From assembly GCA_005887685.1 (NCBI GenBank), contig VBHJ01000005.1, positions 1 through 60,292 of the forward strand: 60,292 nucleotides of DNA. The letters are read 5' to 3'. Shown in pieces: positions 55,158 to 60,292 of this stretch. This stretch comes from Chloroflexota bacterium (lineage in GTDB: Bacteria; Chloroflexota; Dormibacteria; Dormibacterales; Dormibacteraceae). The position numbers and the translations under genes were made by a program. Positions within the stretch are counted from its first letter, which is position 1. Each line of letters begins with the position of its first letter. Under the pieces are notes generated by a model. It worked only from the letters and a program-made list of their open reading frames with translations, was not told the origin of the DNA and searched no databases.

Positions 55158-57382
55158 ACCGCTGGCTCCGGCTTGCACTGCAGACGGCCTTCGGGCTGGC
55201 CCTGCTGTGGCTGTGGCTGCGCACGGTCTCCCTGCCCGAGATCCTGAGCCACGCGCGCGTTCACAACTGGTGGGCAGTCGCTGTGATGCTGCTGCTCGCC
55301 CTGGTGACGAGCACGATCCGCGCGAGGCGCTGGCTGATATTGCTGCGACCGCTGGCTCCTGTAGGGATGGTGCGCGCATTCGCGATGAACGCCGGCGCGA
55401 GCCTGCTCAACTATGTCCTTCCCATTCGATCGGGCGACGCCGCTCGCTACTGGTGGCTGTGGCGCCGTCATCGCGTGCCGTCGGGCTCGGCGCTGGCCAC
55501 GATCGTGATCGACAAGTCATGCGACCTCGCCGCGGTGGCGATCGTTCTCGGCGGGCTCGCGCTGGTCGCCTCGACCGGCGTCGTGAGCGCGCCGCGCGGC
55601 CTCTTCGGGGCGGCGGCCCTCGCCATCGTGCTGCTGGGCGGCGTGTTCGGCACCGCGATTCTCGGCCCGCGCATCGCCGGATCCGCCCGGTTCCGGCGGC
55701 GGCTCCCGCCTTCGGTCGCGGACGGCATGGCCGGCCAGGCCTTCGCCTTTCGTGCTGTGGCCAGGAGCGTGTGGACGCCGCCGGTCGTCGGGCGGCTCGC
55801 GGCCCTGACCGCGGTCGCTCTCGTGATCGACGCGTTCAACTTCAGCCTGCTGTTCTGGGCGCTCGGCGTCGAGGTGCCCACGCTGAAGGCGATGGCCGCC
55901 TACCCCGCGCTTCTGCTCGCCTTCGCCGTCCCCGCGGGACCCGGTTACGTCGGAAGCCTCGAGGTGGCGGGCTCGCTGGTGCTGGGCGGAGGCCTGGGCC
56001 TGGGCGCCTCGATCGCGGCGGGGGCGATCGTGCTCTACCACGCGATCACCGCCGGTTACTCGCTGGTGCTCGGCCTGCTGGGCCTTCTGCTCGTCGGCGG
56101 CAAGCGGCGCGCCAAGGCGGGAGGTCCTCGCCGGATCGCGGTGTTCCACTGCGGCTTCACGTACGCGGGTGGTGGCGAGCGCCTGGTGATCGAGGAGGTC
56201 CTTGGGCTTCGCCGCCGCGGCTATGAAGTCGAGTGCTACGCGCCGACCGTCGACGCCTCGCGCTGCTATCCCGACCTCATCGGAGAGGTGCGCGTCAAGA
56301 CGTTCCTTCCGCAGCTGCCGCGCTGGTTCCCGTTCCGCGAAGCGATCCAGATGGCGGCGACGGCGCTGGTAATGCCGCTGTACGCGTGGCGATTCAGGGG
56401 CGTGGATGCGATCGTCGGCTGCAACCAACCGAGCGCATGGATCGCGTGGTGGGCGGCGCGCCTCATGGATGTGCCCTACGTCGTCTACCTCAATCAGCCG
56501 AACCGCCTTGTCTATCCGCGGAACATCGACCGGCAGACCGGATGGATCTCCAACGCCGATTACCGGCTGCTCGCCGCGATCGTCGTGCGCGCCACGCGAT
56601 TTGTCGCGTGGGCGGACCGGCGCTCGATCCAGGAAGCAGACCTGCTCCTGGTCAACGGCAACTACATCGGCGACATCATCCGCAAGACGTACGCCAAAGA
56701 GGCGATTGATTGCCCGGCGGGATGCCACGTCGCAAGCTCCGGCTTCCCCCTGCCGGTCGATGCGCGTTTCAGTGGCGGCCTGACCATCAACGGTTATCCG
56801 ATCCGCCGCCCTTACGTTCTCCTCACCAACCGGCATTACCCGCAAAAACGATTCGACCTGGCGATCAGGGCGATGGCCGACGTACGCAAGAAGCATCCCC
56901 GAGCGCAGCTCGTGATCCCGGGACCGGCCACCTCGCACACCGCGTCGCTGAAGGCGCTGGTGGCCAAGGTCGGGATGGATGATGCAGTCCTTTTCCTCGG
57001 GCCGATCGCCGAAGACGAGCTGCAGTCGCTCTACGAAGGCGCCGCGGTGTACGTCTACCCCGCGCCCGAGGAGGATTTCGGCATGGGCGTGATCGAATCG
57101 ATGGCCAAGGGAGTGCCCGTGGTCGCATGGAACCAGGCCGGCCCGACCGTCACCGTCGCGCCCGGGACCGGGCACCTCGCCGAGCCGCTGGACGTGGCCG
57201 ATTACGCCGCCGGCATCACCAGGCTGCTCGACCAGCCGCTCGAAAACCAGGCGACCGGCGTGCGCGCGTTCGAGTGGGCGCGTCGGTTCGATTGGGAGAG
57301 GCACATCGACGTCCTCGAGAAGGCTGTGCTGGACGTCGCCCGCGCGCACGAGCAAGTGGCACTGGAAGCGGCGACGGCTTGA
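55154..57382 (+). CDS. fusion of LPG-synthase-TM (flippase-like) and GT4 glycosyltransferase
   Basis: 742 residues, GTG start in GTGA with the exosortase stop. The first ~315 residues are the lysylphosphatidylglycerol-synthase TM region (UPF0104/AglD-type): LNYVLPIRSGDAARYWWLWR, VIDKSCDLAAVAI, AFAVPAGPGYVGSLE. From ~327 a GT4 domain begins (IAVFHCGFTYAGGGERLVIEE), and ends in APEEDFGMGVIESMAKGVPVVA (about 637-660), the EX7E nucleotide-sugar site. The first part may move or bind a lipid-linked sugar, the second adds a sugar in the cytoplasm. The two are usually separate genes. Confidence 0.87.
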   Translation: MNRWLRLALQTAFGLALLWLWLRTVSLPEILSHARVHNWWAVAVMLLLALVTSTIRARRWLILLRPLAPVGMVRAFAMNAGASLLNYVLPIRSGDAARYWWLWRRHRVPSGSALATIVIDKSCDLAAVAIVLGGLALVASTGVVSAPRGLFGAAALAIVLLGGVFGTAILGPRIAGSARFRRRLPPSVADGMAGQAFAFRAVARSVWTPPVVGRLAALTAVALVIDAFNFSLLFWALGVEVPTLKAMAAYPALLLAFAVPAGPGYVGSLEVAGSLVLGGGLGLGASIAAGAIVLYHAITAGYSLVLGLLGLLLVGGKRRAKAGGPRRIAVFHCGFTYAGGGERLVIEEVLGLRRRGYEVECYAPTVDASRCYPDLIGEVRVKTFLPQLPRWFPFREAIQMAATALVMPLYAWRFRGVDAIVGCNQPSAWIAWWAARLMDVPYVVYLNQPNRLVYPRNIDRQTGWISNADYRLLAAIVVRATRFVAWADRRSIQEADLLLVNGNYIGDIIRKTYAKEAIDCPAGCHVASSGFPLPVDARFSGGLTINGYPIRRPYVLLTNRHYPQKRFDLAIRAMADVRKKHPRAQLVIPGPATSHTASLKALVAKVGMDDAVLFLGPIAEDELQSLYEGAAVYVYPAPEEDFGMGVIESMAKGVPVVAWNQAGPTVTVAPGTGHLAEPLDVADYAAGITRLLDQPLENQATGVRAFEWARRFDWERHIDVLEKAVLDVARAHEQVALEAATA

Positions 57383-59901
57383 GGTCAGCGCGAGCTCGGC
57401 TCGCAGTCCTCGACGGTTTGATCGTATCCGCTGCCGTCATCGGCGCGGGTTTCGCCTCCGGAGCGTTCGTCGGGACGGTGAAGGGCTATGACGGATGGGG
57501 CCACCTGACGAAGGTCGTGCTTGTCGTCGCGAAATTCCCGGCTATCGACTGGAACGCCGATTGGTACAACGGCTCGCCGTTCTTTCTCGGGGGATATCCG
57601 CCCCTCTTCTACCTTGCGGCGGCGGCGCTGAACGGGCTGGGGGTCGGCGCGATGTCCGCGATGAACGTGCTCATGGCCGTCAGCTATCTCGCGATGACGG
57701 TCAGCCTTTTCGGACTGGTCCGGGTCGCGACCGGCTCGAGACTGGGAGGCATGGTCGCGGCCGGCCTGGCCATGGCGACGCCGGCGTTCTGGACTCCCTA
57801 CGTCCAGGGCGGACTGTACACACGCGTATTCGGGATGGGCTTCGCGTCACTTGCGATCTTTCTCGCTCTCGTCTACTTGCGCCGACCCACCTGGGCTCGC
57901 TATGTCGCCTGTGTCGCCGCGACCCTCGGTGCGCTCAGCAGCCACATAGTCCTGGCCGCGCTCGCCGTGACCACGGTGGCGCTCGTCCTGATGTTCACGC
58001 CGGATGGCGAAGGGCGCATCCGCTGGCCAAGGGTCGCGTTGGTGGCCCCGATGGTGCTCCTCGCGGCCTACTACTACCTGCCGCTTGCCTTCTCCTTTCA
58101 ATCGGGCGCCCAGCAGACGGCGTCGTACCCTGCGCTCGACCTCGCCGGCCTGGCCCTGTCTCTCGTACCGGTCCTCCCGGCGACCGCGTTGCTCGTGCTG
58201 GCGCGGCTCCGGTCAAGGTCATCGCGAGCTGCGACGTCGGACAGGCTGATGGTGGTGCTAGGCGCTGTGTCAGCCCTGATGTTGCTCTACGCGCTGGCGC
58301 CTCTGCCGCGTGTGGCCGGGCTGCACAGCCCCGACATGCTGTTCTTCATCGTCTGGTTTGGCGCGGCGCTGGCCGGATTGGTCCTGGGCTCGATCAAGGT
58401 ACCCACCACAGCGTGGCAACGGCAAGGCTCCGCCATCGCTGCGGTCGCGGCGACCGCGATCCTGGTGGCGATGGGAGTGCCGGCGGTCGCCTCGTCGGCG
58501 GTGCGTAACCCCGCCGACCCCCAGAACATCACGGCGGGGTGGCACCCCGTCGACGCGCCCGACGGATCGTTTCGAGTCGCGAGCCCTTCCGACAATCTCT
58601 CGGCCTGGTTCAACGGCGTGTACGACGTTCCGCAGACCCGCGGCTACGCCGCCATCCCTCAGATGCTGAACCCGGACTTTCTGTACTGGCTGGACACGAC
58701 CGCCTGGAGCGCCGACGCGTCGGACGAGCAGCGGACGTTCCTCTTCGACTGGTACGCGGTGCGTTGGATCTACGTGCCGGCGCCGTACATGGCGTCGACG
58801 GCCGGGGTCCTGCCGCGCCTCCATGCCCGCCCGGATCTCTATGCGCCGGTGGGCCCTGGAAACGGCGGCACGACCCTGACCTTCGAGTACCTTCGCCCGA
58901 GTCCGATCGCGGCCGCCACCAACGCCCCGATAGTTCTTTTCATCGGCGACCCGTCCGACTATCGGCTCGTATTTCGCGACCTGTCCTACAGCGGCTTTGA
59001 CAGCGAGCACGCGGTGCTCGTCGACGGTGGACCGTATGTCGACGACCTCACGGCGCAAGAGCTGTCGCGATTTGACGAGGTCGTGATCTACGGCGGGCGA
59101 GCCCACGACCAAGCTCGCGCGCTCGACCTCCTCACCCGATACGTGACCTCTGGTGGCGGCATGGTGCTCGACAAGGGGGGTTTGTCGCTGCCCGTGACAG
59201 CGACCAGGGCGGTCCAGGTCAGCAATGACTGGCAGTTCCGCGCGGAGAGCTCGCCGATCACGGATGGAATCGACTTTTCCGCCTTCGGGCCGCCGAGCTA
59301 CAACGGCGGCCCATGGACCGTGTCGACTGCAACGGGCCTGAAGAGCTGGGTCCATCCGGTGCTTTGGTCGGGCAGCGATCCAGTCGTCGCCACCGGCCAG
59401 CTCGGGGCGGGCCGGGTTGTCTGGTCGGGTCTCAACCTCCCGTATCACGTCGACACTTTCCGCAACGCAGAGGAGTCGCGGTTCCTCACCTCGGCGATCG
59501 CGTGGGCCTCTCGCCACGGCTCCATGCCGGCCGCCGTATCGACTGCCCACCAGGCCGATCCCCAGCTGCTGGTCGTGTCGGTGCCTTCACCGGCGCGCGG
59601 GATCCTTTTCAAAGAGACCTACTTCGATCGCTGGCACGCATACGTCAACGGGGATGCGGCGACCATCTATCGGGCCGGCCCGGGATTCATGTACGTCATG
59701 CTGCCGCCGAGCACCGCATTTCCCGCCACGGTCACCTGGCGTTACGAGCGCTCGCTGGCGGACTGGTCGGGCATGGTCGTGTCAGGCGCGACGCTGATCG
59801 CGCTCATCGCCTGGCCGAGGTGGCAGGGGACGGTCCGCAGAAGGTTTGGCATCTGGTGGGACAGCCGGACCACGCGCTGGGCTGAGGACGAAACTAGTTG
59901 A
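57379..59901 (+). CDS. large polytopic membrane protein (6-pyruvoyl-tetrahydropterin synthase-related / GT-C-like)
   Basis: 840 residues; TTG start in TTGA with the GT4 stop. About ten to twelve helices in the first ~400 residues with GYDGWGHLTK, DWNADWYNGSPFFLGGYPPLFYL, typical of the PTPS_related membrane family and GT-C-like proteins (acidic residue in the first outer loop). The ~400-residue outer part is beta-rich, including a glutamine-amidotransferase-like VVIYGGRAHDQARALDLL...GGGMVLD stretch. One last helix follows before the cytoplasmic end. It probably acts in sugar transfer or polymer export on the outer side of the membrane. Confidence 0.7.
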   Translation: MRSARARLAVLDGLIVSAAVIGAGFASGAFVGTVKGYDGWGHLTKVVLVVAKFPAIDWNADWYNGSPFFLGGYPPLFYLAAAALNGLGVGAMSAMNVLMAVSYLAMTVSLFGLVRVATGSRLGGMVAAGLAMATPAFWTPYVQGGLYTRVFGMGFASLAIFLALVYLRRPTWARYVACVAATLGALSSHIVLAALAVTTVALVLMFTPDGEGRIRWPRVALVAPMVLLAAYYYLPLAFSFQSGAQQTASYPALDLAGLALSLVPVLPATALLVLARLRSRSSRAATSDRLMVVLGAVSALMLLYALAPLPRVAGLHSPDMLFFIVWFGAALAGLVLGSIKVPTTAWQRQGSAIAAVAATAILVAMGVPAVASSAVRNPADPQNITAGWHPVDAPDGSFRVASPSDNLSAWFNGVYDVPQTRGYAAIPQMLNPDFLYWLDTTAWSADASDEQRTFLFDWYAVRWIYVPAPYMASTAGVLPRLHARPDLYAPVGPGNGGTTLTFEYLRPSPIAAATNAPIVLFIGDPSDYRLVFRDLSYSGFDSEHAVLVDGGPYVDDLTAQELSRFDEVVIYGGRAHDQARALDLLTRYVTSGGGMVLDKGGLSLPVTATRAVQVSNDWQFRAESSPITDGIDFSAFGPPSYNGGPWTVSTATGLKSWVHPVLWSGSDPVVATGQLGAGRVVWSGLNLPYHVDTFRNAEESRFLTSAIAWASRHGSMPAAVSTAHQADPQLLVVSVPSPARGILFKETYFDRWHAYVNGDAATIYRAGPGFMYVMLPPSTAFPATVTWRYERSLADWSGMVVSGATLIALIAWPRWQGTVRRRFGIWWDSRTTRWAEDETS

Positions 59902-60292
59902 CCGACTCGGCCCAGGAGATTAGGTCGCGCAGCCCACGGTCGAAGGCGACCTCTGGTTCCCACCCCAGGTCGCGCCCGGCCTTGGTGATGTCGCTGACGT
60001 AGAACTTCTGGTCGCCTTCGCGCCAATCGGCAAAGGTGAACTGCGGTTTATGTCCGGTCAGCTCCCCGATCTGGTCGATCACCTCGAGCAGGTTGCGCTG
60101 GTTTTCCGGGCCCCCGCCGACGTTGTAGATCTCGCCTCGCGTGATGCCGATCTTGTCGATGGCGGTCGCGTACAGGGCGCTCAGGTCGCGGGCGTCGAGA
60201 AGGTCGCGGACCTGCGTCCCGTCGCCATAGATCGTCAGCGGCCGGTCTTTGAGGATCGAGTGGACGAAATGCGCGACCCAGCCCTGGTCTTC
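59894..60292 (-). CDS. NAD-dependent epimerase, CDP-paratose 2-epimerase type (partial)
   Basis: Only the C-terminal ~132 codons are in the window; the 5' end runs off the right edge. EDQGWVAHFVHSILKDRPLTIYGDGTQVRDLLDARDL and IYNVGGGPENQ are typical of CDP-paratose/CDP-tyvelose-2-epimerase-like SDR enzymes; the segment after the edge should contain the NAD motif. It converges on the membrane protein gene with an 8-bp overlap. Together with the epimerase at 39.4 kb and the RfbD-like gene it points to synthesis of unusual sugars for a surface glycan. Confidence 0.82.
   Translation of the reverse strand, partial: EDQGWVAHFVHSILKDRPLTIYGDGTQVRDLLDARDLSALYATAIDKIGITRGEIYNVGGGPENQRNLLEVIDQIGELTGHKPQFTFADWREGDQKFYVSDITKAGRDLGWEPEVAFDRGLRDLISWAESVN

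Noticed and set aside
57379-59901. Oligosaccharyltransferase (PglB/STT3) assignment
   Set aside because: The WWDYG-type motif is absent, and the membrane layout fits the PTPS-related family better.

Overview
The window is a 60 kb piece of a high-GC bacterial chromosome. It reads as core and metabolic genes with no phage or insertion-sequence tract. Many neighbouring genes overlap by 4 bp (ATGA, GTGA, TTGA, apparently also CTGA), and GTG and TTG starts are common. An F420-type PPOX protein, an MshC-like ligase, HrcA/CIRCE control and a MEP-pathway dxs suggest a Terrabacteria lineage, perhaps Chloroflexota or 'Candidatus Dormibacterota' rather than a true actinomycete. That placement is inference and was not tested by any search.

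Layout. 1-5.6 kb: a cut-off DoxX gene, a CAU tRNA, amidohydrolase-DUF6941-DedA (+), and an ABC-F / lone lipoyl domain / SoxA-like oxidase cluster (-). 5.6-11.3 kb: two lipoproteins, an ECF-sigma/Rieske pair, metK, an mshC-like gene and a zinc-ribbon protein. 11.3-14.8 kb: a drug-type ABC exporter with a two-headed TetR regulator and a candidate operator, PPOX and DUF2203. 14.8-22 kb: a minus-strand run of DUF255 protein, a LutB-LutA fusion, pepA and dxs. 22-30.4 kb: M20 peptidase, FixX-like ferredoxin, TrxB, several membrane proteins, carbonic anhydrase and aldo/keto reductase. 30.4-42.7 kb: DUF3048 protein, Mrp and DUF971, NAPRT, uracil-DNA glycosylase, rsmE, lepA, a sugar-nucleotide epimerase, hemW. 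42.7-45.5 kb: CIRCE-hrcA-grpE-dnaJ without dnaK. 45.5-51.5 kb: an Ig-like lipoprotein, a repeat-built small protein, a large PAS/GAF/GGDEF/EAL protein and an RfbD-like reductase.

The most interesting part is 51.5-59.9 kb. A structured leader and a pair of direct repeats precede a small protein made of two BldC-like HTH domains. It is followed in tightly overlapping order by a membrane GT2 glycosyltransferase whose C-terminus carries an ectodomain and a VPES/transmembrane/RRRR sorting-type tail, a 194-residue exosortase-family protein with the Cys/Arg/His triad, an LPG-synthase-TM/GT4 fusion, and an 840-residue polytopic membrane protein. I read this as a self-contained exosortase system in which the only visible substrate is fused to a polysaccharide synthase.

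Two other themes run through the window. First, a small dispersed element made of two hairpins (TTC loop, then CCCC..TGAA..GGGG) lies between genes and also inside reading frames; the stems vary in a compensated way between copies. Second, several conserved proteins (RfbD-like reductase, uracil-DNA glycosylase, MshC-like ligase, DUF971) have no ATG, GTG or TTG that would give a complete first domain, but do have an in-frame CTG, twice inside a CTGA stop-start overlap.
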